This document shows, in pieces, positions 11,425 through 21,929 of a stretch of DNA of 64,000 nucleotides. How positions within the stretch are numbered: the first letter of the stretch is position 1; every line of letters starts with the position of its first letter. The stretch comes from Garcia nutans (Eukaryota > Streptophyta > Magnoliopsida > Malpighiales > Euphorbiaceae): contig CANTUV010000012.1 in NCBI GenBank assembly GCA_947685225.1, positions 3,844,001-3,908,000 on the forward strand, in the 5' to 3' direction. The position numbers and the translations under genes are program-made. Below the pieces are notes generated by a model. That model was not told the DNA's origin and searched no databases. It saw nothing but the letters and a program-made list of their open reading frames with translations.

Positions 11425-14400
11425 TTAACTCTGAAACAACTGAGGATATTGCTCTCGCATGATTTGCTCACTTTCCCAAGTTGCTTCCTCTCTTCCATGA
11501 TTCTTCCACAAAATCTTCACAAGTGGCACTTTCTTGTTTCTCAACTCTTTCACTTCACATGCCAAGATAGCAACTGGTTCCTCTTCAAATGTCAAGTCTG
11601 GGCTCACTTCGATAGACTCAACTGGCAACACGTGAGATGGATCCGATCTGTATCTTCTCAACATAGAAACATGAAACACATTATGAATATTATCCAACTC
11701 AGGTGGCAAAGCAAGTCGATACGCCACTGGCCCAACTCTTTCCAACACTTCATATGGTCCGATGAAACGAGGACTCAATTTCCCTTTCCGACCGAACCTC
11801 AAAATCTTCTTCCAAGGAGATACCTTCAAAAATACCTTATCTCCAACATCAAACTGAATGTCTCTCCTTTTTAGATCTGCATAAGACTTCTGTCGGTCTG
11901 AAGCTGCTTTCAACCTGCCTCGAATCAATATCACTTTCTCTTCAGTTTCTTTAATCAAATCAGGCCCAATCAACTTATTCTCACCAAGTTCACTCCAACA
12001 CAAAGGTGTCCTACACCGTCTGCCATACAATGCTTCGAATGGTGCCATACCAATGCTGGATTGGTGACTGTTATTGTAAGCAAACTCCACAAGAGGTAGA
12101 AAACTATCCCAACTTCCAGAGAAATCAATGACACAACTTCTCAACATATCCTCAACAATCTGTATCACCCTCTCTGACTGTCCATCCGTCTGCGGATGAA
12201 AAGCAGTACTGAAGTGCAGTCGAGAACCCAAAGCATCATGCAAACTCTTCCAAAATCTGGAAGTAAACCGGGGATCTCGATCAGACACTAAAGAAGTTGG
12301 AACACCATGCAACTTCACAATCTCATGGATGTACAGCTCAGCTAACCTCTCCAAAGAGTAATCCATCCGAACTGGAAGGAAATGAGCTGTCTTAGTTAAT
12401 CTGTCCACAATCACCCATATGGCATCATGCTTCTTTTGTGTCAATGGTAAACCAGACACAAAATCCATGGTTACTCTATCCCATTTCCACTCAGGCACTG
12501 ACAACGGTTGAAGCAACCCAGTTGGAACTTGATGCTCTGCTTTAACCTTCTGACATTTGAGACATTTCGAAACAAACTCAGCAATGTCTCTCTTTAGCCC
12601 AAACCACCAATAATGCTGTCTCAAATCATGATACATCTTCGTATTACCCGGATGCATAGCAAACATCGACTGATGAGCTTCTTCTAAAACAATCCTCTTC
12701 AATTCAGCATCATCGAGTACGCACAATCTATTCTTGAACCAGAGACTCCCATCATCTCTCACAACAAAATCTCTAGCCTTTCCATTCTTGCAATCTGAAA
12801 CAATCTTCTGAATCTTCTTATCAGCCAACTGAGTCTCTTTGATTTGGTCCAACAAAACTGGTTTTAGTTGCAACTGTGCCAACAATGCACCATCATCACA
12901 AGACACAAAGTTAGCACGCAATGCTCTCAATTCAACAAGCAACGAGAGCGAGTACACAGTTAAACCAGCTAAAGACTTCCGACTCAAGGCATCAGCAACA
13001 ACATTTGCTTTACCTGGATGATAATCGATCAAGCAGTCGTAGTCTTTAATCAATTCTAACCATCTCCTCTGACGAAGATTGAGTTCCTTCTGAACTCCCA
13101 AATATTTCAAACTCTTGTGATCAGTGTAGATAAAACATTTCTCCCCAAACAGATAGTGGCGCCAAATCTTCAATGCAAACACAATGGCTGCCAGCTCTAA
13201 ATCATGGGTTGGATAGTTAAGCTCATGCGGTTTCAACTGACGAGATGCATAAGCTATAACTTTACCTTCTTGCATTAGCACACACCCCAAACCTCTATGT
13301 GAAGCATCACTGTAGATCACATATGGTTTGCCTTCAACAGGTAAAGTAAGAACAGGCGCTTGAGTCAACATATCTCTCAACTGCTCAAAGCTCGCCTGAC
13401 ACTGATCAGTCCACACAAATTTAACTCCCTTACGAAGTAATCTGGTGAGTGGAGTGGCTATCAAAGAAAACCCTTTCACAAACCGTCGGTAATAGCCTGC
13501 CAGACCCAGAAAACTTCTAACCTCTGTCACAGACTTGGGTGGACTCCAATTCAATATAGCTTCAACTTTACTCGGATCCACTCTAATGCCTTCTGCAGAA
13601 ACAATATGTCCGAGAAAAGCAACTTGATCCAACCAGAACTCACACTTCGACAATTTAGCAAACAACTGCTTCTCTCTCAAGATCTGCAACACAATCCGCA
13701 GATGCATATCATGTTCCTCCTCATTCCGCGAATACACCAATATATCATCGATGAATACAACTACAAACTGATCCAGATAGGGCCTAAACACCCTATTCAT
13801 CAAATCCATGAAAGCTGCAGGTGCATTCGTCAGACCAAAAGGCATAACTAAAAACTCATAATGCCCATACCTGGTCCAAAAAGCTGTCTTTGGAACATCT
13901 TTAGCTCTGACTCTCAACTGATGGTACCCTGATCTCAGATCAATTTTGGAGAACATTGCTGCTCCCTTCAATTGATCAAAGAGATCATCAATTCTAGGCA
14001 AAGGATATTTATTCTTAATGGTCACCTTGTTCAATTGCCTATAATCGATGCACAACCTCATGGTACCATCTTTCTTCTTCACAAATAGCACAGGAGCTCC
14101 CCAAGGAGAAACACTGGGGCGAATAAATCCTTTATCCAACAACTCCTGTAATTGCACTTTCAATTCCCTCAATTCTGCTGGTGCCATTCTATATGGAGTA
14201 ATAGAGATAGGAGTGGTACCTAGCAACAACTCAATACCAAACTCCACCTCTCTCTCAGGAGGCAATCCTGGCAACTCCTCTGGAAACACATCAGGGAACT
14301 CAGCAACTGTGGCAATGCTATCAATAGGAGAACCTTTCACTCTAGTATCTACCACATGAGCAAGATAGGCTTCACACCCCTTTCTAATTAACCTTCTAGC

Positions 14401-15288
14401 TGCAACAGCTGAAACAAATAAGGAGGCTAATTGTTCCTGCTCATTAGATACTATCACCTCTCTACCATCAGCAGTTCTCAAAGAAACAATTTTCTTTTTA
14501 CAATCTACCATAGCTCCATGTCGAGATAGCCAATCCATACCTAGGATCACATCATATTCTTTAAATGGCATCTCAATCAAATCCTCATGGAACTCCTCAC
14601 CCTGCACCACTACTGCACTATCTCGGTGCACTCTACTCACAATCACACTATGTCCTAAGGGATTCGTTACCAACACATCAAACCCTAGGAACTCAGCATG
14701 CATATCAGAGACAGGCAAAACAGATGCACTAATATATGAATGCGTGGAACCCGGATCAATCAAAGCAAGTACTGCAGTATTAAATAAATAAAAAGTACCC
14801 GCAATGACTGCCGATGCATCAGGCTGCCTCTGCATAACATACATCCTCTGAGTAGAACCAACCTCCTCTGGTCTACTCTCCCTGGATGTAGCACCACCTC
14901 TAGAACCAAACCCTGCTCTACCTCCTCGGCTGACACCTCTGCTGCCTCTACCTCCCCTCACACTAGCTCGGGAAGCGGCAGAATCAACTGGCATCTGCTC
15001 TTGCCTCTCCGGGCAATCTCTCACAAAGTGATCTGGTGACCCACACCTAAAGCATACCCCTGCAACACCAGCCTTCCAGCAAGGACCTCCATGAGGCCTA
15101 CCACAATGGATGCAGATGGGTAAGGTGGATCTCTGAATCATAGGGGTAGGAGCACTCGCCACTGAAGCAGCAGGTCTAAATCTTTGTCTCTGGAACTGCA
15201 CTGATCTACCTGCTGGTCTCTGGCTTCTACTGACCCGAGGAGCAAAGCTACCTTTACCTCTTTTAGCAGAAGAAGACCCTGCCTCAAA
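11425..15288 (-). CDS. Tekay gag C-terminus and pol polyprotein, open frame
   Basis: An open frame runs from just after a TAG at 15289-15291 to 11425; the first ATG (15201) gives 1258 residues, numbered here. Domains in order: two CCHC knuckles (C30/C33/H37/C41 and C50/C53/H58/C63); aspartic protease with DPGSTHS at 149-155; reverse transcriptase with the FIDD catalytic box at 483-486; RNase H (D632, E669, D694, D737); integrase with a zinc site (H843, H850, C880, C883) and a D913-D974-E1010 triad in DD35E spacing; and a C-terminal chromodomain-like segment (about 1200-1258) that in chromoviruses guides integration to marked chromatin. All catalytic residues seem intact. Translation from the gag start is blocked by two upstream TAG codons, so this copy is probably non-autonomous unless they are bypassed. 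Confidence 0.95.
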   Translation of the reverse strand, partial: FEAGSSSAKRGKGSFAPRVSRSQRPAGRSVQFQRQRFRPAASVASAPTPMIQRSTLPICIHCGRPHGGPCWKAGVAGVCFRCGSPDHFVRDCPERQEQMPVDSAASRASVRGGRGSRGVSRGGRAGFGSRGGATSRESRPEEVGSTQRMYVMQRQPDASAVIAGTFYLFNTAVLALIDPGSTHSYISASVLPVSDMHAEFLGFDVLVTNPLGHSVIVSRVHRDSAVVVQGEEFHEDLIEMPFKEYDVILGMDWLSRHGAMVDCKKKIVSLRTADGREVIVSNEQEQLASLFVSAVAARRLIRKGCEAYLAHVVDTRVKGSPIDSIATVAEFPDVFPEELPGLPPEREVEFGIELLLGTTPISITPYRMAPAELRELKVQLQELLDKGFIRPSVSPWGAPVLFVKKKDGTMRLCIDYRQLNKVTIKNKYPLPRIDDLFDQLKGAAMFSKIDLRSGYHQLRVRAKDVPKTAFWTRYGHYEFLVMPFGLTNAPAAFMDLMNRVFRPYLDQFVVVFIDDILVYSRNEEEHDMHLRIVLQILREKQLFAKLSKCEFWLDQVAFLGHIVSAEGIRVDPSKVEAILNWSPPKSVTEVRSFLGLAGYYRRFVKGFSLIATPLTRLLRKGVKFVWTDQCQASFEQLRDMLTQAPVLTLPVEGKPYVIYSDASHRGLGCVLMQEGKVIAYASRQLKPHELNYPTHDLELAAIVFALKIWRHYLFGEKCFIYTDHKSLKYLGVQKELNLRQRRWLELIKDYDCLIDYHPGKANVVADALSRKSLAGLTVYSLSLLVELRALRANFVSCDDGALLAQLQLKPVLLDQIKETQLADKKIQKIVSDCKNGKARDFVVRDDGSLWFKNRLCVLDDAELKRIVLEEAHQSMFAMHPGNTKMYHDLRQHYWWFGLKRDIAEFVSKCLKCQKVKAEHQVPTGLLQPLSVPEWKWDRVTMDFVSGLPLTQKKHDAIWVIVDRLTKTAHFLPVRMDYSLERLAELYIHEIVKLHGVPTSLVSDRDPRFTSRFWKSLHDALGSRLHFSTAFHPQTDGQSERVIQIVEDMLRSCVIDFSGSWDSFLPLVEFAYNNSHQSSIGMAPFEALYGRRCRTPLCWSELGENKLIGPDLIKETEEKVILIRGRLKAASDRQKSYADLKRRDIQFDVGDKVFLKVSPWKKILRFGRKGKLSPRFIGPYEVLERVGPVAYRLALPPELDNIHNVFHVSMLRRYRSDPSHVLPVESIEVSPDLTFEEEPVAILACEVKELRNKKVPLVKILWKNHGREEATWESEQIMREQYPQLFQS

Positions 15289-16068
15289 CTAGGGCCTCCT
15301 CACTCTAACCTCATCTTCTGAAGCAGCTGCAATACCTTGAGCCCGCTCTACACTCCGAGCTGCTGCCACTAGCTGGGAGAAATCCTGATATCTAGACCCG
15401 GCCACTAAGCACATAATAGAGGGCCTCAATCCCTCCTCGAATCTCCGGCATCTATCTATCTCATCCACTATAATGCCCCCAGCATACTGGCTCAATCTAA
15501 TAAACTCAACCTCATACTCAGTTACGGTCCTGTGGTCTTGCTTCAAATCTAGAAACTCTCTTTTCTTCCCATCTTTATACTCCCTAGGAGTATACTTTAG
15601 TTCAAATTCCCTCAAAAAGTCAGCATATGACAAAGTTGGTGGATCATCCATAGAATGTGGCACTGTCTTCCACCAATTGTAGGCATCCTTCTGTAGCAAA
15701 GATCTTGCATAATCAAACCTCTCCTCAGAGGTAGCTTGCAACTGAATAAAGATTCTCTGAAATCTATCAAGCCACTGCTCCGCCACAGCTGGATCAGTGG
15801 TACCAAGTAAATCCTCCGCTCCATATTTCCTTAGCTTATCATAATGCCTTACTGGTACTGAAGACTGAGGGGGTGGTGGCTATGGTTGCACTGGTGTTTG
15901 TCTCATAGCTTCCATCATATGCATAAACCAGGCTGGCGGAACCTCATCACCTACTGGTCTACCTAACCCAGAAGCAGGTGCCTCACTAGCACTAACAACC
16001 CTAGCTCCACCATCAGGAGCATTACTCTCAGCACTAGCCTCAACTGACTGACTTGAATGTGAATCCAT
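15289..16068 (-). pseudogene. Tekay gag, interrupted by two TAG codons
   Basis: Gag begins at the ATG 16068-16066, about 170 bases inside the 5' LTR, and stays in the same frame as pol. A first TAG lies at 15882-15880 after 62 codons. Beyond it the retrotransposon gag core is clear (QWLDRFQRIF, then WW, then FELKYTPREYKDGKKREFL), up to a second TAG at 15291-15289. Downstream the same frame continues into pol. No frameshift is needed, so gag-pol would be a single polyprotein if both TAGs were sense codons. Both fit a C-to-T change in CAG, a CHG methylation context in plants. Alternatively the TAGs might be read through; nothing here tells which. Confidence 0.9.
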
Positions 16069-16216
16069 CACAACCTATGTCTGCAAACACATTAGATTAC
16101 ATCTTATTAAAGATCAGAGACTGCCAATCTCAAATGTATATATTATTCAAAACTCACTTTTTAAGTCAAAATATTCTTTTTATTACATTTTACCTAGGTT
16201 GAGAATCTCAAACCTA

Positions 16217-16229
16217 GGCTCTGATACCA
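16217..16229 (-). other. primer-binding site (tRNA-iMet) of the Tekay element
   Basis: On the element strand it reads TGGTATCAGAGCC, complementary to the 3' end of plant initiator tRNA-Met. It lies seven bases downstream of the 5' LTR. Confidence 0.95.
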
Positions 16230-16236
16230 AAACAAT

Positions 16237-18740
16237 TGTAACACCCCCATATCCAATGCACACACACTACAACTACAACAATGTAGCATAAGTGCACCAA
16301 ACATAGGGATACTACGGTTTTCTCAACATCCAAAACATTTTAAACTTAACACAATACCTTTATCATTATACATTATAGAAAAGTAGATCATTTACTTATA
16401 AAACAAAACATATTATATATATATACATTTAAATATTACACAGCGGAAGTTATAAAACATTTACACATTTACATTATAAACATTACTTTACAAAATATAA
16501 AAGAAATATACATGATTGGCAAGTCTCTCCTGATCTTTAAGTTCCCCAAAATCAAATCTTCAAGGTCTACTCTCACTTGGTTTCGTAGAGCTCTCGGGTT
16601 CAACTCTATTACCTGCGCGATTAAACACTATCGCGCTAAGCCAACGGCTTAGTAAGATAATCATGCAAATGATATGACTTAGTGCAATGCAATGTCATTT
16701 CTCAAACCATATCATACATGTAATATCATATATGCAAAACTAACAACATACTTTCACATTATATATCACATTCAATATCTTTTCATATACCTTATTAGTA
16801 TTCATTTAATCATTCATAATCAACCCTAAACAAAAACAAGCATGGTCTCATTATTCAAACATTTCACCATTCAACAATTACATCTAAACAAACACATGCA
16901 TGGGCCCAAAACACACTAATATGCCATTCAATTTTCAGAGTTAATGTTTTGGTTTTATCATCACATTTATCAATATCATATACCCAACTAGGCTTCAAGG
17001 ATTAGATTCAACCAAGCTTCAAGGGGAGCAAAGCATGCTAAGCTTCAACCCAACTTGGCTTCAAGAATCAACCCAACCTAGCTTCAAGGGTGGTAACATC
17101 TCAATTAGGCTTCAAGGATTCAATCCAACCTAACTTCAAGAGATTGTTACTCTTATTAGGCATGCCACCAACAACAAACTCTGAAAATGGAATAACACAT
17201 TAGCCACACAATTCATTCATTATTCAATTATCATTTCCATTCTCACTTCTCATCTTCAAGTAGGCAAACATGCCATATATCTTTCAATCCAATCATCATA
17301 GCCAATTACAATGGCTTTGTCTCATATCATATCACAATATAACATTTCCTTAATCAAGTGCCCATAGTCAAATTCATTAAACATCATCACATTATACATA
17401 TGGCACATTATCTTTCATAAAAGTCACAATATGCAAACATAACATTACTCATATGCATCAACAATGCAAGGTTTGTACTTATATCAATCACAAGTCACAC
17501 ATTTGCTTAGAGATACACAAGAGATAATCCAATAAAGAATAAACTAGGGCAAACCCTAACCTTGACACGCTCACCCACACGGGCGTGTTCCTGACCGTGT
17601 CCTAACTTCACAACACAGAAGCATTTACACGTTCAACAACACGGGCGTGTTCCTGGGCGTGTAATATCTTCTGCCTCTCAAACATAACAACACGTCCAAC
17701 ATCATGAACGTGCTCCTTGACGTGTAAATTCTCAAATCTCACAGTAGCTATGACACGCTCAATAACACGGGCGTGCTACTGGTCGTGTCAAACCTACTGC
17801 CTCCAACACAATTGACAGGCCTAAAAACCCTGGACGTGTTCATGGGCGTGTCCGGCTACAAAACAAGATTCCGGCCAAAATAACCAAACACTTAACAACA
17901 CACTTCTATTCCTTAACAACCTCTTCAAACAATCTTCACAAAACATACCCAAAAACTCATCTCAAACTTACAACAACATCAAAACAACCCAAAACACACA
18001 TCAAACACAAAACATCCCATTATCTCAAAACCCTAAAACCAAAATCCTTCTCCATCTTTCAAAATCAACATTCATCACTTCCAACCACAACACCTATATA
18101 AACTCTTAACTTAAAACCAATTTAACATTTGAAAACATAACACAAACCCATCTTAAACACACCAAACCATAAAATCAACAAACCCTAATTAACTTATCAC
18201 ACCACTTCAAAAAAATGAAAGAAATCAAAGGAAAGATCTTACCTTAGTCAAAACTTCTTGAATCAACACTTGATCACTACAAACTTCCTTCAATTTGAGC
18301 TCAACTCATCAAGAACCTCTCTTCACCTCTTGCTTTCCTTTGCCTATGGAGGAGCCGGCCACAATGGGAAAGAAGAAGAAAAATATCAAGAAGCAAAGTC
18401 AAATTTTGCTTTTAATCTCCACCAAGTGATCTTATCCAAGCAATTACCAAAATACCCTCAATCATATAACTAACTTCTTGTCTCTTATAAGCCTTTATAT
18501 GTAATTACATACTCAACACAAATAAATATCTCTTCTATTGACTCTTCATTTGACCAATGTATATGTTAGTTATATCCTCATATAAATAACATATAACCTT
18601 GTCTCTAAACCCTATTTCCCAAAACACATATATACAACATTCTCTTCTCAACTTATATCTTATCACATAACATATACATTCAATCAAACATATAACAACA
18701 ACACATTCAAGACTTCTAGGGCATATATGAGGATATTACA
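16237..18740 (-). repeat. Tekay element 5' LTR (right copy)
   Basis: 2504 bp, collinear with the left copy at an offset of 7362 and apparently identical except at 16286 (G versus T) and 17688 (C versus A). It contains the same CACG/CGTG array (17564-17852) and GGCTTCAAGG cluster (16983-17142). It should carry the element promoter on the minus strand. Confidence 0.96.
17564..17852. repeat. CACG/CGTG palindromic array, second LTR copy
   Basis: Same five-unit array as at 10202-10490. One of the two LTR differences (17688, C versus A) falls in the spacer between units two and three. Confidence 0.85.
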
Positions 18741-18745
18741 CTTCA
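18741..18745. repeat. target-site duplication CTTCA, right copy
   Basis: Matches 8870-8874 exactly and directly follows the CA terminus of the right LTR. Confidence 0.95.
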
Positions 18746-20625
18746 CGTGCAGAATTTTCTTCGATCTGTCTGATCTGCACATTAGAAATTCTAAATTCTT
18801 CTTCTTTGTTAAATTTTTATTTTGAGCAAAAGGTGTTGAAATAGGTTTGCAACTTTCCATTTTAAATTTTCTTAACATCTTGTTAATATATTTCTTCTGA
18901 CATATGAAGATCCCTTCATCTTTTTTATTAATCTCCTTGCTAAGAAAGTAATTCATCATGCCATGATGAGTCATCACGGACTGCTTCATCATATCTTACT
19001 TGAATGCTTTTATCATGGTTGGATTATTTCTTGTAATAATAAGGTCATCCATATAAAGTGAGAAGATAAGAATATTTGATCCATTTGACTTTATGTACAA
19101 GGTAGCTTCATTCAGACTCCTTTTAAACCCTTATTGAATAAAGTACATATCAATTTAATTACACCATGCTCGCAAAACCTACTTAAGACCGTATAATGCC
19201 TTATTCAACCTTAAAATTTTGTCTTCTTTTCCCTTTGTCACAACATAAGTTTCTTCTTCAAGAAATCCACTGAGAAATGTAGATTTCGCATCTATTTGAT
19301 AAATCTTCCATCTTTTTTGTACTACTAAAGTAAGAACAATTCAAATTATTTCTTGTCTTGATTCTAGGACAAAAGTCTCATTGTAATCCATGCCAAGTTG
19401 TTGTGAATATCTTTTAGTTACCAATTTGGCTTTGTACTTTTAAATTAAACCATCTGGATTAAGCTTTGTCTCTAATATCCATTTCACACTAATAACACCT
19501 TAGTTTGATGGCTTATCTTGTAATTCCCACGTTTGGTTCTTCTCTATTATGTGAATTCCTTCCTTTATGGTTGTTCTCTATTCTTTATATCGATATGCTT
19601 CTTCATAGCAATTCAGTTCATGAGATATAAAACAACAAAACTCACATTACTCAAGATCAATATCAGGAACTTTCTAAGTGTCTTTATGTAACAACTCTGA
19701 CAATCGTCGATGTTTTTTAGGTGGTGAGTCAAATAAAATATCATACTCATACCTAGGAGAATCAGTATCATGTGAGCTACTACTAGACTCCTCTTGGGAA
19801 TGTTGACTTGGTTGATCGATTGGTGTTAGTACTGGTGGGGAAGCTTCTTGTAGTTAGAATGGTTGAGTTACGACATACCTCCTCCCAATATCATTATGCT
19901 CCTAATTCCAAAAAGCACTTTTATCAAACACAACATCTCTATTAACTTAAACTTTGCAACTTTATGGGTTATAAACTCTATATCCTTTTGATTGAGAGTT
20001 GTAGCCAAGGAAGATTCCTTTTTCTATTTTGTCTTTAAGCTTGTGTTGTTTTTTTACTGGTACATAATTGTAACAAATATACCCAAATACTCTTAAGTGA
20101 TTTACAGATGGTTTATGTTTGGACCATGCTTCAATGGTTGTAAATCCTTCAACTACCTTCGTGGATAACCAGTTTTAGAGATAAACAAATGTATAGACTG
20201 CTTCAACCCAAAACTTGTTAGGTAAATCTATATCCTTCAACATCGATCTTACCATATCTATCACAATTTTGTTCTTCCTCTCTGATATGATATTTTGTTG
20301 TAGAGTATATGGAACAATAAGTCGATGATGTATACCTTTCTTATTACAAAACTTATTGAATTCTGAGGAAGTATACTCCTTCCCATTATCACTTTTGAAA
20401 TTCTTAAACTGGCAAGAACTTTGTTTTTAGACAAAACTCTTGAACATATAGAAAGTTTTGAAGAGCTCAAACCGATCTTTCATGAAATAGACTCATGTCA
20501 TCCGAGAGTAATCATTAATAAATAAGATGAAATATTTTTTATTATCAAGTGAAAGTCTCATAGGACTACATACATTAATAAGGACTAACTCAAGTTTCTT
20601 TGATGCCTTCATGGTTGTCCTACTG
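18746..20625 (-). pseudogene. copia A, integrase-RT segment (decayed Ty1/copia)
   Basis: Read right to left, this is the middle of a Ty1/copia pol. Near 20520-20625 lies the integrase start (KLELVLINVCSPM, NDYSR). Near 20260-20420 comes its core (NFKSDNGKEYTSSEF, then SERKNK). A linker follows near 19950-20130 (VNHLRVFGY, then IFLGYNSQSKGYRVYNP). RT motifs are KALYGLK near 19200, LYMDDLI near 19050, and FICQKKYINKMLRKFKMESC near 18840-18920. Many stops and frameshifts are present. The reading is lost near 18770, before RNase H, next to the Tekay insertion. The upstream part continues at 30332-30387 and 41645-43052, beyond two inserted elements. Confidence 0.85.
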
Positions 20626-21876
20626 TGTTAGCCAAACCCTTGGTATGATTACTCTAATTTTGATCTTAGACAATCAAATTGAATTGAACTAATATTTGTA
20701 TCAAGTTATATTTTGCAGGAAGATAATTTTTGAAGAAATCGTGAAAGGTACGATCGGACCTCATTAAAGCCCAACCGGACCCTTAATATCAACATGAACA
20801 TTATTTTCACAGAAAGGTTTACGGTGGAAGGTACTTCTAAAAACTCACCATATCACTGGAAGTATGCTCAGACCATAGACAAGTCTGACTGGACCATTAG
20901 TTGTGAAAAATAGCAATTCACATAGTGAGTTTTACGGTCAAAAGTGCTCCCATTTTCTCAGTGTATCAGAAAAGACTGACCGGATCATAAAGTCACCCAA
21001 TCGGACCTTTGAAGCAGAATTTATCCAAAAACATCCAGTGAAGTTTCTGACCAACGGTACCCCCAGAATTTGAATGTACCATCAATATTCTGACCGGACC
21101 AAATGCAAGTCTGATCAGACTCATTAAAAATTCTTCAAATCAGAAGCCGTTATATCTCCACTTAATTAGTGGAAGCTAGGTGTACTAACCGTTGAAGGAG
21201 CATTAGCCAGTTTTTTAAATATTCTGACCGGACCTTAAGAATTTTGATCAGACTTAAGTGAAGTACGACTGAACCATGGCTAGTCCGACCATGAGAATGC
21301 TCTAGATAATAATTTAGTAGGAGATAATAATCAAACATGTTGGCTCCTATCTCAAATGGCTATATCAAGACTTAAAGGCTATAAATACCTCAGGAAAACC
21401 TCATTTAAAAAAAAAGATTGTGTTTGTAATAGTCAAATTTAACAACTTTCATTTCTTTGCATCAAAATTATATTTGTATTGATTGAGTGTTGGGTATGAG
21501 CATTAAACACCATCAAAAGTTTGAGTGTGAGCTTGGAAACACTTAGGTTGTTAGAGTGAGTCTAGAAAAACTTTTGTAAGGGTTGTGAGGATTGATCTCA
21601 AATCATTATAATAGTTTAATGTGAGCTAGTAAAAATACTAAGTTAGAGTTAAGCTTGTAAAAACTCAAGACTAGTGGAACCTTAAGAAGTTGTTAAGAAA
21701 GTAGATGTAGGATTAAGGTAAATTCAAACTACTATAACTCTTTGTGTTCTTTCTTCTACACTCTACTCAATCTTCTTCTACGTCTTCTTCATCTCTTGCT
21801 TTTGAAATTTTAAATTTACCATCACTCTTCATATCAACCAATTCACCCCCCTCTTGGTTGTTAATTTGGGACAACA
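20626..21876 (+). repeat. copia B 5' LTR
   Basis: 1251 bp, starts TGTTAGCCAAACCC and ends TTTGGGACAACA. It contains repeated GACCGGACC-like motifs (for example 21092-21100 and 21226-21234, plus several mutated forms such as CGATCGGACC and GACTGGACC). The copy at 29104-30331 aligns throughout. Confidence 0.92.
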
Positions 21877-21878
21877 AT

Positions 21879-21893
21879 TGGTATTAGAGCTTG
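21879..21893 (+). other. copia B primer-binding site
   Basis: TGGTATTAGAGCTTG, two bases after the 5' LTR. It differs from the usual TGGTATCAGAGC iMet site by one base within the core, consistent with C-to-T decay. Confidence 0.85.
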
Positions 21894-21929
21894 TAAATTT
21901 CTTTAAACTTAATTATGAATTGATTCAAA

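Larger units (their letters stand above)
8875..18740 (-). mobile_element. complete, very young Tekay/Del-type chromovirus (Ty3/gypsy)
   Basis: 9866-bp LTR retrotransposon in reverse orientation. It is bounded by TG...CA LTRs of 2504 bp each (8875-11378 and 16237-18740) and by a perfect 5-bp target duplication CTTCA (8870-8874 and 18741-18745). The primer-binding site complementary to tRNA-iMet, the polypurine tract and the gag-PR-RT-RNaseH-IN-chromodomain order are all visible. Long LTRs and a C-terminal chromodomain-like segment after integrase point to the Tekay (Del) chromovirus clade. The LTRs differ at only two positions that I could see (8924/16286 and 10326/17688), so the insertion is recent. 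Two TAG codons interrupt gag. Confidence 0.96.

Noticed and set aside
11365..15682. Plus-strand open frames across the Tekay element (for example 11365-11874, 14048-14359, 15473-15682)
   Set aside because: They are antisense shadows of the long minus-strand gag-pol frame.
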